Assembly (NCBI GenBank): GCA_035308565.1 | Contig: DATGGK010000235.1 | Location: forward strand, 21,582 to 85,581 | Direction of reading: 5' to 3' | DNA: 64,000 bases | Origin: JANXLS01 sp035308565 | GTDB taxonomy: Bacteria > Planctomycetota > SZUA-567 > H5-PLA8 | Part shown: one piece after another, positions 24,591 through 33,440 of the stretch | How the letters are laid out: each line of letters begins with the position of its first letter | How positions within the stretch are numbered: the first letter of the stretch is position 1 | Notes under the pieces: model-generated | Told to the model about the DNA's origin: nothing | The model's input: the letters and a program-made list of their open reading frames with translations, nothing else | Database searches by the model: none | Position numbers and translations under genes: made by a program

Positions 24591-25634
24591 ATGCGTATTC
24601 ATCTCCGTTTCGCGCTCGTCCTCACCGCGCTGCTGTCGTTCGTATTGCGTGCCGACATCATTACGCTCTCCGATGGCCGCGTCGTCGAAGGCGACATCGT
24701 CTCCGAAAATGCCGCTGAAATCGTGGTCAAAGCCAGCGGCGTCAAGACCACCATAAAGCGCGAAGAAATTCAAAGCATCGAAAAGAAAAAATCGCCCGGC
24801 GCAGTTATGCGCGAAAAGAGCGACGCGCTCTCCAAAGGTTCCGACAAGGAGAACAAAGATGCCTGGCTGGCCTTGGCGGTGGAAGCCTCAAAAGTGGGCG
24901 CGCGCGACGAATCGCAGAAAGCCTACTTGCGCGTACTCCAACTCGACGCCGACAATTCCGAAGCGCGCAAAGCGCTGGGCTACGTCATGAACAACGGCGC
25001 GTGGGCGCTCAAGAGCGATTTGAAAGCCGCCGCCAACGCCGACCCCAACGCCAAACCCGCCGGCGCCGCCGAACCCAAAGCCTTCAACAAAGCCGCCGCC
25101 GCCGGCGTCAACGGTTTCGGTTCTCTCGACGAAAAGCCAGTTAATTGCCCGCGCTGCAACGGCACCGGCGTATGGATCATGCTCACCTGCCTCAACTGCA
25201 ACAAAAGCGGCAAGCCCGGCTACAAGAATCTCGGCGACCACTATGAAATGGACCAGCGCTGCGGCGGCACCGGCAAAGTCGTCGGCATGTACTGCGAGCT
25301 CTGCAACCGCACCGGCAAAGTCATGCTCAGCCACGTCACGCCCGCCAACGGCGGCCAGAAGCCCGCGCCCGCCGGCTGGGCCTGGTGCTCCGTCTGCAAA
25401 GGCACCGGCCAGGAAAGTTGGCTCCCTTGTAACCAGTGCAAGCGCAGCCAATGGCCGGGCTATTTGAACATGGGCGATCAAGTGATCGTCTGCAACAGTT
25501 GCGGCGGCTTAGGCAAAAAACCCGCGCTCGAATGTGCCACCTGCAAAGGCAAAGGCATCGTCCCCGCCGCCCCGCCCGGCGATCCCAACAAATCCTTCGG
25601 CATCGGCGTCGGCCCCGCGGCGGACAAGAAATAA
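24591..25634 (+). CDS. Exported protein with DnaJ-like zinc-finger repeats
   Basis: 347 residues. Leader MRIHLRFALVLTALLSFVLR; then a small beta module DIITLSDGRVVEGDIVSE ... REEIQSIEK, resembling the module of the HNH protein at 8426; a TPR-like helical segment (AYLRVLQLDADNSEARKALG); an Ala/Lys/Pro-rich linker; and from about residue 180 four CxxC pairs with DnaJ-type CxxCxGxG spacing: CPRCNGTG, CLNCNKSG, CELCNRTG, CSVCKGTG, CNQCKRSQ, CNSCGGLG, CATCKGKG. Such zinc fingers hold unfolded proteins or RNA in DnaJ; outside the cytoplasm the role is unknown. The next 90 bases are a type A repeat. Confidence 0.82.
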   Translation: MRIHLRFALVLTALLSFVLRADIITLSDGRVVEGDIVSENAAEIVVKASGVKTTIKREEIQSIEKKKSPGAVMREKSDALSKGSDKENKDAWLALAVEASKVGARDESQKAYLRVLQLDADNSEARKALGYVMNNGAWALKSDLKAAANADPNAKPAGAAEPKAFNKAAAAGVNGFGSLDEKPVNCPRCNGTGVWIMLTCLNCNKSGKPGYKNLGDHYEMDQRCGGTGKVVGMYCELCNRTGKVMLSHVTPANGGQKPAPAGWAWCSVCKGTGQESWLPCNQCKRSQWPGYLNMGDQVIVCNSCGGLGKKPALECATCKGKGIVPAAPPGDPNKSFGIGVGPAADKK

Positions 25635-25639
25635 AACCT

Positions 25640-25690
25640 GTGGTGCAGGCGTCCCGCCTGCACATGCTTCGCGAAGCGAAGCCCCGCCGT
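25640..25690. repeat. Dispersed palindromic repeat, type A, long form
   Basis: GTGGTGCAGGCGTCCCGCCT followed by GCACATGCTTCGCGAAGCGA and a CCCGCCGTT end. Two hairpins in tandem (GCAGGCGTCCCGCCTGC; GCTTCGCGAAGC). Nearly the same 50 bases are at 28791-28840. Confidence 0.85.
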
Positions 25691-25726
25691 TCTCCCCTCT
25701 CCCTTTGGGAGTGAGGGGCCTGTCGT

Positions 25727-26002
25727 CTATTTCTTCCCCGCCCAAAACACCCGCGTCACGACGCGATACACGCCATACACAAAAAACCCCAGCAGCACCG
25801 GCGTCAAAATCGCAAAATACAACAGAAACGGCCAGTCCGCCCACTGCCAGAAATTGGACCAGATTCTCGTCGTGTACAGCACCGCAAAACCAATCGCGAA
25901 GCAGATCGCCGAAACGATGAAGCTGATGATCCAGGGATGCGAAAAATCCTGATTCTCCGGCGCGGCGCCGATGGGCGGGGGAATCTCGTGTGTGTCGTTC
26001 AT
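25727..26002 (-). CDS. Small membrane protein, 91 aa
   Basis: ATG at 26002. A soluble Pro-rich start (MNDTHEIPPPIGAAPENQDF) is followed by two helices: IISFIVSAICFAIGFAVLY and LLYFAILTPVLLGFFVYGVY, ending VVTRVFWAGKK. No family recognised. The longer frame upstream runs through the type E repeat and the CTCCACTCC-rich stretch and is not coding-like. Converges on the zinc-finger gene with a type A repeat between. Confidence 0.75.
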   Translation of the reverse strand: MNDTHEIPPPIGAAPENQDFSHPWIISFIVSAICFAIGFAVLYTTRIWSNFWQWADWPFLLYFAILTPVLLGFFVYGVYRVVTRVFWAGKK

Positions 26003-26048
26003 ACCGTTGATTTTAATACAGCGCGCCGCGAACGCAACATGACGCCGG

Positions 26049-26087
26049 CCCATAGGCCCTATAAGGCTTATAAGCCCTATAGGCCGT
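26049..26087. repeat. Dispersed 'GGCCTATA' palindrome (type E), long copy
   Basis: GCCCATAGGCCCTATAAGGC followed by TTATAAGCCCTATAGGC: a near-perfect palindrome centred on GGCTTATAAGCC. Directly after it, 26097-26140 is CTCTCCACTCTCCACTCCCT-type low-complexity sequence before the GH13 gene. Confidence 0.78.
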
Positions 26088-26170
26088 ATTAATTGCACTC
26101 TCCACTCTCCACTCCCTACTCCCCACTTTCCCTTGCCCCCGCCCCCCTTTTGCGCTAACAATTCACCATC

Positions 26171-27697
26171 ATGCCCATGCCGTCTCTGCCGCTTCCGCCC
26201 AATCCGTTGCTCTACGAGATCAACACGCGCGTGTGGCTGCACGACCTTTCCACGCATCTGCATCAGCCGATTCATCTCGACAACGTTCCCGAAGAAGAAC
26301 TCGACCGCATCGCCGAATTCGGTTTTCACGCCGTCTGGCTGATGGGCGTCTGGGCCACCGGCCCCGAAGGCGCTGAAATTGCCCGTAACATCCCCGCGCT
26401 GCAGCGCGAATTTCAGGCGGCACTTCCCGACTACTCGCCGGCCGATTGCGTCGGTTCGCCCTACGCAATCAGCAGCTACACGGTCTCGCCGAAGCTGGGC
26501 GGTCCGGCCGCGCTGGCGCGCCTGCGCGAAGGCCTCGCGCGCCGCGGCCTCAACCTCGTCCTCGATTTTGTCTGCAACCACACCGCGCGCGATTACGCGC
26601 TGCTTGAATCGCGTCCGGAAGCGTATGTGCTCGGCACCGACGCGGACTTCGCGGCGCGTCCCGGAGACTTTTTCAAAACCGCCAGCGGCGCCGTCGTCGC
26701 GCACGGCCGCGATCCCTATTTCCCGCCGTGGACCGACACCGCGCAGCTAAACTACGCGCAAGCGCCCGCGCGCGAAGCGATGCTCGCCGCGCTGCATTCC
26801 ATCGCAGAACAGTGCGACGGCGTGCGTTGCGACATGGCCATGCTGATTCTCCCGCAAATTTTCGCGCAAACCTGGGGCGCGCGCTGCGGGCCGAATCCGG
26901 TCGCATCCAGTTTCTGGCGCGAAGCCATCCAATCCGTGTGCGCGCAGTATCCCAAGTTTATTTTTCTCGCCGAATCGTATTGGGACAAGGAAGCCGACCT
27001 ACAGCGCGAAGGTTTCCATTTCACCTATGACAAAACGCTCTACGACCGCCTCTTGCATTTCGATTTCGAAGGCGTGCGCCAGCACCTCAAAGCAGGCAGC
27101 GACTACCAGCGCCGTTGCGCGCGCTTCATCGAAAATCACGACGAAGCTCGCGCCGCCGGCGCCTTCGGCAGCGGGCGCTCCATCAGCGCCGCGGCCGTGA
27201 CGCTTTTCACGCCGGGAATGAAACTGCTTCACGAAGGCCAGCTTGACGGCCGCCGCGTCAAAGTCCCCGTGCAGCTCATCCGCCGCGCCGAAGAACGCGA
27301 CGACGCCGAAATCGAAGTCGCCTACGAACATCTGCTCGCCGCGCTGCGCGATCCGATTTATCAGAGCGGAACGTTCGCCGTCATCGACGTGAATCCCGCC
27401 GGCCCCGGCGACCGCTCCAACGAATCCCTCGTCGCGCTGCAATGGATCCCCGCCGCCAACGGCGCGCACTCCCGCAAAACCTGCTGCCTGATCGTGATCA
27501 ACTTGAGCGGCGGACGCGCCTACGCGCGGATCCCGTTGTCGCGCGCGCTTTTTTCAGAGGGAAAACACTACACCTTCGACGATCGCTTCGACGGCAAACG
27601 CTACGACCGCGAAGGCGCCGAACTGATCTACCCCGGAATCTACATCGCCCTCGAAGCCTATCAGCCCCACGTCTTCGAAGTTAGCGAAAAAGTATAG
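26171..27697 (+). CDS. GH13 family alpha-amylase-like protein
   Basis: 508 residues, no signal peptide, so cytosolic. LLYEINTRVWLHDLS starts the barrel; GFHAVWLMGVW follows. The catalytic set is visible: LVLDFVCNHTARDY (region I), GVRCDMAM with the nucleophile Asp (region II), FLAESYWD with the acid Glu (region III) and FIENHDEAR with the transition-state Asp (region IV). The C-terminal part is beta-sheet. The exact reaction (alpha-glucan hydrolysis or transfer) cannot be told. No glycogen genes adjoin, although a GGDEF protein with a glucan-binding domain is encoded at 55361. Confidence 0.9.
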   Translation: MPMPSLPLPPNPLLYEINTRVWLHDLSTHLHQPIHLDNVPEEELDRIAEFGFHAVWLMGVWATGPEGAEIARNIPALQREFQAALPDYSPADCVGSPYAISSYTVSPKLGGPAALARLREGLARRGLNLVLDFVCNHTARDYALLESRPEAYVLGTDADFAARPGDFFKTASGAVVAHGRDPYFPPWTDTAQLNYAQAPAREAMLAALHSIAEQCDGVRCDMAMLILPQIFAQTWGARCGPNPVASSFWREAIQSVCAQYPKFIFLAESYWDKEADLQREGFHFTYDKTLYDRLLHFDFEGVRQHLKAGSDYQRRCARFIENHDEARAAGAFGSGRSISAAAVTLFTPGMKLLHEGQLDGRRVKVPVQLIRRAEERDDAEIEVAYEHLLAALRDPIYQSGTFAVIDVNPAGPGDRSNESLVALQWIPAANGAHSRKTCCLIVINLSGGRAYARIPLSRALFSEGKHYTFDDRFDGKRYDREGAELIYPGIYIALEAYQPHVFEVSEKV

Positions 27698-27754
27698 GAG
27701 AGGCGGCACTCCTGCCGCCAAAATTGTTCGGCGGCAAAAGTGCCGCCGCTCCTA
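27693..27754. terminator. Inverted repeat between convergent genes
   Basis: TAGGAGAGGCGGCACTCCTG at 27695 onward pairs with CAAAAGTGCCGCCGCTCCTA ending at 27754, leaving inner GCCGCC/GGCGGC arms around AAAATTGTTC. It fills the gap between the GH13 and epimerase stops and could act as a bidirectional terminator, although no long T-run follows. It may equally be another dispersed repeat. Confidence 0.55.
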
Positions 27755-28693
27755 TCACTTCGCATCCAGCCGCCGCCTGAAATCTTCCGCCGTTCGCGCT
27801 AATCCCTCCTTGCGCGACACAATCGGATTCCACCCCAGCAGCGTCTGCGCGCGCGTGATGTCCGGCCGCCGCCGGATCGGATCGTCCTTCGGCAGCGGCT
27901 TGAAGACAAGTTCGCTTTTCGATGCCGTCAGCGCGACGATCTCCTTCGCGAATTCCAGCATCGTGATCTCTTCCGGATTGCCGATGTTCACCGGTTCCTG
28001 ATCCGGCGATTCCATCAGCAGCATGATCCCGCGCAGCAAATCGTCCACGTAACAAAAGCTGCGCGTCTGCGTCCCGTCGCCATAAATCGTCACCGGCTCA
28101 TTGCGCAGCGCCGAGCGGAAAAAATTCGGCAGCACGCGGCCGTCGTCGAGCCGCATCCGCGGACCGTACGTGTTGAAAATGCGCACGATCCGCGTGTCCA
28201 CTTGATTTTGCCGGTTGTACGACATCGTCAGCGCTTCGGCAAAACGCTTGGCTTCGTCGTACATCGAGCGCTCGCCAATCGGATTGACGTTGCCCCAATA
28301 GCTTTCGATCTGCGGATGCACCATCGGGTCGCCGTAGACTTCGCTCGTCGAGGCCAGCAGCATCCGCGCGCCTTTGGCTTTCGAAAGACCCAGAGCGTTG
28401 AGTGTGCCGAGCGCGCCGACTTTCAAAATGTGAACAGGCATGCGCAGAAAATCGTACGGGCTGGCCGGCGACGCAAAATGATACACGCGCTCAACCGGGC
28501 CGCCGACGTGGATGTATTGTGTCACATCCGTCTTCAAAAAACGAAACGCGCGGTTGCTCTCGAGATGCTTGAGATTCGCCGCCTGCCCGGTGATCAGGCT
28601 GTCCACGCCCAGCACTTCATGACCTTCGGCCAGCAGCCGATCGACCAGGTGTGACCCCAAAAATCCCGCCGCGCCTGTCACCACAATTCGCAT
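27755..28693 (-). CDS. NAD-dependent sugar epimerase / UDP-glucuronate decarboxylase type
   Basis: 312 residues from ATG 28693, with AGGA in front. Rossmann motif VVTGAAGFLGSHLVDRLL; HFASPASPYDFLRMPVHILK, typical of UDP-xylose synthase-like members; catalytic STSEVYGDP and the YxxxK pair in SMYDEAKRFAEALTM; RIFNTYGPRMRLDDGRVLPN; and DGTQTRSFCYVDDLLRG. Best match is the UDP-glucuronate decarboxylase group of the extended SDR family, making UDP-xylose for surface polysaccharide. The upstream AGGATT belongs to a CTCAGGA-type dispersed repeat. Confidence 0.88.
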   Translation of the reverse strand: MRIVVTGAAGFLGSHLVDRLLAEGHEVLGVDSLITGQAANLKHLESNRAFRFLKTDVTQYIHVGGPVERVYHFASPASPYDFLRMPVHILKVGALGTLNALGLSKAKGARMLLASTSEVYGDPMVHPQIESYWGNVNPIGERSMYDEAKRFAEALTMSYNRQNQVDTRIVRIFNTYGPRMRLDDGRVLPNFFRSALRNEPVTIYGDGTQTRSFCYVDDLLRGIMLLMESPDQEPVNIGNPEEITMLEFAKEIVALTASKSELVFKPLPKDDPIRRRPDITRAQTLLGWNPIVSRKEGLARTAEDFRRRLDAK

Positions 28694-29036
28694 CGTAAAA
28701 TCCTGAGTCCGCAATCCTGAGATGGCTCTGCTAAAATCATAGGTACGAGTGCACTTTTACCCAGGAGAGCCTGTGAAAAAATCAATAGTCCGTGGTGCAG
28801 GCATCCCGCCTGCACGTGTTTCGCGAAGCGAACCCCGCCGTTTACCCCGGAAGGGTTCAAGATGGCAGCCGGGGGTTGAGGGCGTACTCGCCCAATACCC
28901 CCGGTATAAGTACACGATACGCCCCCGACCCGGAGGGGTCGAAGAGAGTTTCAACAGTGCCTCCTGAGAGCTGAGTCCTGCGCGCCTTCAACCCCATTAT
29001 ACCGTTTTGATTTTCAGCGTGCGGACAGTTTCAATG
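28694..29036. other. Gene-free interval packed with dispersed repeats
   Basis: Contains CTGAGTCCGCAATCCTGAG (28702-28721), a type A repeat (28791-28840), then a longer CCCGGAAGGGTTCAAGATGG ... GGGGGTTGAGGGCG ... CCCGGAGGGGTCGAAGAGAG unit (28846-28950) and a further CTGAGTCCTG piece near 28971. No gene or promoter is convincing. Confidence 0.65.
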
Positions 29037-29074
29037 CAAAAGCGGCCGGGCGTCGAACCCGGCCGCTGTTTTTT
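29037..29074 (-). terminator. Intrinsic terminator, probably bidirectional
   Basis: GCGGCCGGG (29042-29050) pairs perfectly with CCCGGCCGC (29058-29066) around CGTCGAA. Six Ts follow on the plus strand and TTTT on the minus strand. It is placed just after the stop of the DUF6600 gene. Confidence 0.85.
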
Positions 29075-29094
29075 CATTCACAAACAAATCGACA

Positions 29095-31014
29095 TTAGCG
29101 CCGCTTGCGCGACCCAAACGGATCGTTTGAATCATTCGAATTCGTCGAAGACTGCGTGAAGTGCGAACCCGAACTCGTCCTTACACCGGTATCCTGCGTC
29201 TTAGTCTGCGTTTGGATTTGAGTCTGATGCACCGTCGTCGTCTCCACCTGAGTCTGGTGCTGCGCCTCAAATGAATCGTGCTTCACCGCGGCATCGAAGT
29301 TCCTTTGCGGCGTCTCCAACTCCGTCTTGCGGCGCGTGTCCAGCGTTTTCTCCAATTGAAGTTTCTGCTGCGCATCTTGCTGCGTCTTGATCTGCGCGTC
29401 ATGTTGCAAAAACGTCTTCTGTCCGTCCAGCTTCACTTTGTTGTCCGTAGTCTGCCGCAGCGTCGTGCTCAATTTTTGCTGATTCACATCAACATTCTTG
29501 AGCGCCGGATTCTTTACGCGCGCGATTTGCAGCGTCTCGACCGTCTTGTGTTTCACGTCCAGCGCCGCAAATTGCTTCGCGCGGATTTCGTCTGCGCGAT
29601 GCGACATCGCCAACAACTTCGGATCGGCCGACGTGTGGACTTGCGAAGCAAACGTCGCCAGTTGCATCTTCGCCACCGTCGCAGGAGTCTCCAGCGCCGT
29701 CGTTTTCACCTGCGGGCGGAAAATCTGCAACGTGCCGTTGCGCCGATCTTCGTGCGCCGTGCGCGCAATCGTCTGCCCCGCGTGAATCGTCGCGTCAGCA
29801 AGGTGCAGGCGCGTAATCGGCTGCTTGCTAAACTTCTGAACGTTCTCGAACTTCGGTCCGTTCACCACGATCTTGTTGTTGATGATTGTCACGTTGTTTT
29901 GAATGATCGTGCTCCGATTGAAAATCGCAATCGCTCTGTCGCGCGGTTCGCGGAAGCGGCGCAGCGAGAATTCGGTGAAATGATCGGCCGAGACGAAGCA
30001 GTAATCGCCGAAGCCCAATCCGAATCCAATGTCGAACCCGAAGTGCCGACCGCGGAACCGAAAGCCGAATCCCGCGTCGAACCCGCACGACGGCGGCAGC
30101 GGCGCCCAGCCGTAATCGCTGTCGCATTCGCGCCAGCTCACCCACGCCGGCGACCACACCGTGTCGGGCGTCCACAGCCAGCCGTAACCCGCGCAATGCT
30201 TCCAGCGCCCGTAGTGAAACGGCGCCCAGCCCCACGAATAATCCGATTGCCAGAACCAGCCGCAATCCGTTGCGTCCCAATGTCCGCGGTCGAAATACGG
30301 CCGCCAATCCGGGTTGCACACTGTCACGCTCGGCTGCCAGCACCACACGTCGTCGATCTTGATCCATGTACCATACGGCGTCAGCGATTCATAGAACGTC
30401 GCCGTCGTAATGGCGCCGTCTGCCGGTGCCGAAACCGCCACCGGCGCCGCGACCGTGTCGCGCACGCTTTCCTGCTCATGCAGCACGTCGCTGCTCAGCG
30501 GCGAGGCGAGGATCAATTTTCCGTCATTGCTGTCCGCAATCGGTCCCTGAGTTTTGTCCAAACTCACATCCGAATTCGAATCCGTGTTTGTTTTCGAATC
30601 AGCATTCGAGTTGTCGCTCGTGTTTGTTGAAACCAGCGTCGTCGCGCCGTTGCCATTGTCTTCGTCCACCTCTTTTGCGGCGTCGGACTTCGCCTTTTCG
30701 GTCGCATCGGTGTTGTCGGCAATCTCGCTCTTCGCCGTCGTGTCCGTTTTTCCGGCGCGCAAATCCTTGCCATGATCGACGATCGCCGTGATCCCCGCCG
30801 GCGTCACGCCCAAATCGCTCAAATACAAAATTTCATCGACGCCCAAATCGTACGCAACAGGCGACGCCTTTACAAAAGTCACCAGTTGCTCCTCCGTCAC
30901 TCCGGCTTTGGCCAATTTGGCGATATCCTCAAATCCTTCGGAAGCGCTCGCCCCATTGCCGGCCAAAGCCAGCCCCAACAGCGCCATTCCGCACAACATC
31001 CACGTGAACCGCAT
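29095..31014 (-). CDS. Exported DUF6600 / WGWAP-repeat protein
   Basis: 639 residues, very strong ribosome-binding site AAGGAGG before the ATG. Leader MRFTWMLCGMALLGLALAGN. Residues 25-90 form a small helical domain (KAGVTEEQLVTFVKASPVAY; LSDLGVTPAGITAI). Then comes a Ser/Asn/Asp-rich linker. Residues 205-310 are the DUF6600 core of Trp/Tyr repeats: LTPYGTWIKIDDVWCWQPS, WRPYFDRGHW, SYSWGWAPFHYGRWKH, WSPAWVSWRECDSDYGWAPL. The last 270 residues are a long Gln/Lys/Thr-rich, probably coiled-coil region. A surface or periplasmic structural role is likely; nothing closer is known. Confidence 0.82.
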   Translation of the reverse strand: MRFTWMLCGMALLGLALAGNGASASEGFEDIAKLAKAGVTEEQLVTFVKASPVAYDLGVDEILYLSDLGVTPAGITAIVDHGKDLRAGKTDTTAKSEIADNTDATEKAKSDAAKEVDEDNGNGATTLVSTNTSDNSNADSKTNTDSNSDVSLDKTQGPIADSNDGKLILASPLSSDVLHEQESVRDTVAAPVAVSAPADGAITTATFYESLTPYGTWIKIDDVWCWQPSVTVCNPDWRPYFDRGHWDATDCGWFWQSDYSWGWAPFHYGRWKHCAGYGWLWTPDTVWSPAWVSWRECDSDYGWAPLPPSCGFDAGFGFRFRGRHFGFDIGFGLGFGDYCFVSADHFTEFSLRRFREPRDRAIAIFNRSTIIQNNVTIINNKIVVNGPKFENVQKFSKQPITRLHLADATIHAGQTIARTAHEDRRNGTLQIFRPQVKTTALETPATVAKMQLATFASQVHTSADPKLLAMSHRADEIRAKQFAALDVKHKTVETLQIARVKNPALKNVDVNQQKLSTTLRQTTDNKVKLDGQKTFLQHDAQIKTQQDAQQKLQLEKTLDTRRKTELETPQRNFDAAVKHDSFEAQHQTQVETTTVHQTQIQTQTKTQDTGVRTSSGSHFTQSSTNSNDSNDPFGSRKRR

Positions 31015-31128
31015 GACTAAACCTCCTTAATAGGAAGGCGAGCAATTCTATGCTCAGCTACTGCAACACACTCGTCGCACTGGTTTGACGAATGAGGCGG
31101 TTTGCGATGACGGCGATTCTGAAAGTAA

Positions 31129-31197
31129 CACGGGCTTTCAGCCCGTGGGGTCCTCAGGACTCAGGACTCAGCACTCAGCACTCAAAACTCAAAACTC
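31129..31197. repeat. Dispersed repeats: ACGGGCTTTCAGCCCGT palindrome and CTCAGGACTCAG type D
   Basis: CACGGGCTTTCAGCCCGTG at 31129-31147 is a perfect hairpin. The following CTCAGGACTCAGGACTCAGC repeats in short units to 31197. Its far end supplies the stop codon of the OprB-type gene (GAG TTT TGA). Confidence 0.75.
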
Positions 31198-32775
31198 CGC
31201 ATGAAACCGCACCCCGCCAATATTCACCGGTCCACGGTCGTGGTTGTACGCCGGCGCTTCGACGTGCTGATAATCCAGCGTCAAAAACAGATTCTTCGTC
31301 ATCGACAATTTGTAAAACGCGTCGATGATTTTCTCGGTCGAATAATTCAGCCGCCCATCGCCGATGATGAAACCGTGCCCGCCCGCGCGCAGAAAATCCT
31401 GGTGCGCATTGGAAATTCCGTTGATCACGCCCGCGAGGCCGATTGAATCGTCAGGGCGCTTCCAGCGGTTGCCGTTTAGACTCAGTCCAAGCGACACAGT
31501 GCGGTCGATTTCGGTGAACATCCACGATTCGGACTGGCCATCGTTCCAGCCCGCGCGAAAGAACGCGCCGAGATCGCCGATGATTTTCTGCTCGCTGTTC
31601 AGCCCGAAGCCGTATTTGGTGCGATAGGCTTGAGTGCTCTTGAGGTTTGGAACGGAGCCGTTGGCCGCCGCTTCCTGAACGCTTTCGCGATAACTGCCCA
31701 TGTGCGCATTGTTGGCGTACGCGAGCAGCGCCGTCGAACCTTCCTTCGAACAGATTGAATAGCTCTTCTGAAATTCAAGATTGTGCGACAGCGCGCGGTC
31801 GAAATGGTAATCGTACTCCGCGCCGTTCGCGCTTTTGACGACGGCGAACGCGCCGTAACGCAGCGCCCAGCCTTTCTGCCCGTACTCCATGGTCAGCCCC
31901 GGCGAATAGCCGCGCGTATCGGCGGGATAGTCCCACGCGCCGTTGTCCATCAGCGACCAATTCATGAATTGCCCGCGCGGATCGTGGCTAAATTTATTCG
32001 TGTCGAAGACATCCGTCGCGGCGATTTTTCCGAACGTGACGATTAAGTGTTTTTCGTCGCGTGTCGAGGCTAATTGATTGGGACCGCCCTCAACGTTCTC
32101 CTTTTCGCCGCCCAGATTGAACGTCTGCCTTAGAAACAACCGGGCGATATAAATGGTGGGCGGCGGCTGCCCGACGCGCGTGATGTCGCCGTTCGGAAAG
32201 CCGGCGATGCCGGTCACGCCGCTGAATCCTTCGCCACCGGCGAACTCCGGGTTGAGGTAGAACTCGCCGCCTTCCCAGAGTTTTCGGCCGAAAAAAAAGG
32301 TTCCTGTCGCGGAGGCATTGAAACGATTGCCTTCTTCGCGTTGCAAACTGTTGATGCCTTCATAAGGCGAATGAAAATGGTCGTGCACCATCGTGATAAC
32401 GGTGCCTTGATAGTGCATGTTCATGTCTTCCGGCACGAATTTCTTCTCCTCTTCCTTCTTCTCCTCTTTTTCACCGACTGATTTTTCAGCAACAGGCGGA
32501 ATGAGTTCCGGTTGCATTTCCTTATCATTGAGCAAACTGTTTTGGCCGGGCAGCGCGACGTTTCCGCTCTGCTCCTGGTCTAATTTCTTAAGAATCGCGA
32601 TGCGTTCGGACACCGGCAGCGCGCGCAGCGCGTCCAGCAGCGTTTGAGCATCCAGTTTTGGGCCGGCGGTGGCCGCGCTCTCCAAAGCCCGAACGCCGGA
32701 AGCCACGACCACAATCGTCGCCGCAGCAATGCGCCACACAGATGGCCATGCCACTCGATTGATATAATTTCGCAC
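31189..32775 (-). CDS. OprB-type carbohydrate porin
   Basis: 528 residues. GTG start with GGGAGG upstream, leader around VWRIAAATIVVVASGVRA. After an acidic Lys/Glu linker (VGEKEEKKEEEKKFVPEDMN) comes an outer-membrane barrel: HYQGTVITMVHDHFHSPYEG, FNASATGTFFFGRKLWEGGE, GKIAATDVFDTNKFSHDPRG, FMNWSLMDNGAWDYPADTRG, and a final strand GPVNIGGVRFHAEF ending in Phe. The motifs match OprB-family carbohydrate-selective porins. The protein would admit sugars through the outer membrane. The second porin at 47977 is of a different type. Confidence 0.88.
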   Translation of the reverse strand: MRNYINRVAWPSVWRIAAATIVVVASGVRALESAATAGPKLDAQTLLDALRALPVSERIAILKKLDQEQSGNVALPGQNSLLNDKEMQPELIPPVAEKSVGEKEEKKEEEKKFVPEDMNMHYQGTVITMVHDHFHSPYEGINSLQREEGNRFNASATGTFFFGRKLWEGGEFYLNPEFAGGEGFSGVTGIAGFPNGDITRVGQPPPTIYIARLFLRQTFNLGGEKENVEGGPNQLASTRDEKHLIVTFGKIAATDVFDTNKFSHDPRGQFMNWSLMDNGAWDYPADTRGYSPGLTMEYGQKGWALRYGAFAVVKSANGAEYDYHFDRALSHNLEFQKSYSICSKEGSTALLAYANNAHMGSYRESVQEAAANGSVPNLKSTQAYRTKYGFGLNSEQKIIGDLGAFFRAGWNDGQSESWMFTEIDRTVSLGLSLNGNRWKRPDDSIGLAGVINGISNAHQDFLRAGGHGFIIGDGRLNYSTEKIIDAFYKLSMTKNLFLTLDYQHVEAPAYNHDRGPVNIGGVRFHAEF

Positions 32776-32895
32776 GTGCAGCCCCCTCCCATGCCCGCAT
32801 TCGTTATCGATTCAATGGAAAACAGTGCTTTTTATAGGCGGCGACGCGCCGCCCGCAAGCACGCTAACGGTGTCTTCACAAACGCGGCGATCGCC

Positions 32896-33339
32896 TCACA
32901 CCACCGGCGTCGGCTTCGCCGCGCTGCGCACGATCAGCAGCGGAATCTGCGACGCGTGCCGCACTTCTTCGATGGTGCTGCCGAAAAAAATGTCGCCGAT
33001 CAGCCGGTGGCCGTGCGTGGTCATCGCAATCAGATCGCAGTCTTCGCTTTCAGCGGCTTTTAGCACTTCCGTCGGCGGATCGCCCAGCGCCAATTTGGTC
33101 GCGACATTCAATCCATCCGCGCGCAGTTTCGCTGCTATCGTTTCAAGATAGCTCCGATCCTTCTTCATCTCTTCCGAATCGGCGAGCTGCAATTTGTCGT
33201 AATTGCGCGCCACCCAGCCGTCCGCGACATGCAGCAGCAGCAGCGACGATCCCAGCAGTTTCGCCAATTGTGCGACATGCGGCACGACGCTTTGGTCCGC
33301 AGTGCTGGCGTCCAGCGCCACGAGGATTTTCTTGTACAT
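32896..33339 (-). CDS. Universal stress protein family (UspA)
   Basis: 147 residues. KKILVALDASTADQSVVPHV at the start, VLKAAESEDCDLIAMTTHGH in the middle, and the nucleotide-binding end GDIFFGSTIEEVRHASQIPL followed by LIVRSA. The GxxxxG(S/T) signature predicts ATP binding. Cytosolic stress-response role by family; no operon partner. Confidence 0.93.
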   Translation of the reverse strand: MYKKILVALDASTADQSVVPHVAQLAKLLGSSLLLLHVADGWVARNYDKLQLADSEEMKKDRSYLETIAAKLRADGLNVATKLALGDPPTEVLKAAESEDCDLIAMTTHGHRLIGDIFFGSTIEEVRHASQIPLLIVRSAAKPTPVV

Positions 33340-33440
33340 GGCTCGATTCCCCCGCGCTTTTGAACGCGACGTTCCTCAACGACGCGTTTTCAACATCGGC
33401 TAGAGAATGTAACCAAGGTTACACTTTTGTCAACGCATAT

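Noticed and set aside
25140..25560. Repeated CxxC blocks considered as a possible DNA tandem repeat
   Set aside because: The repetition is at protein level (zinc fingers) with diverged codons.
29037..29074. Hairpin with GTCGAACCC considered as part of a tRNA
   Set aside because: No acceptor, D or anticodon arms surround it; the T-run makes it a terminator.
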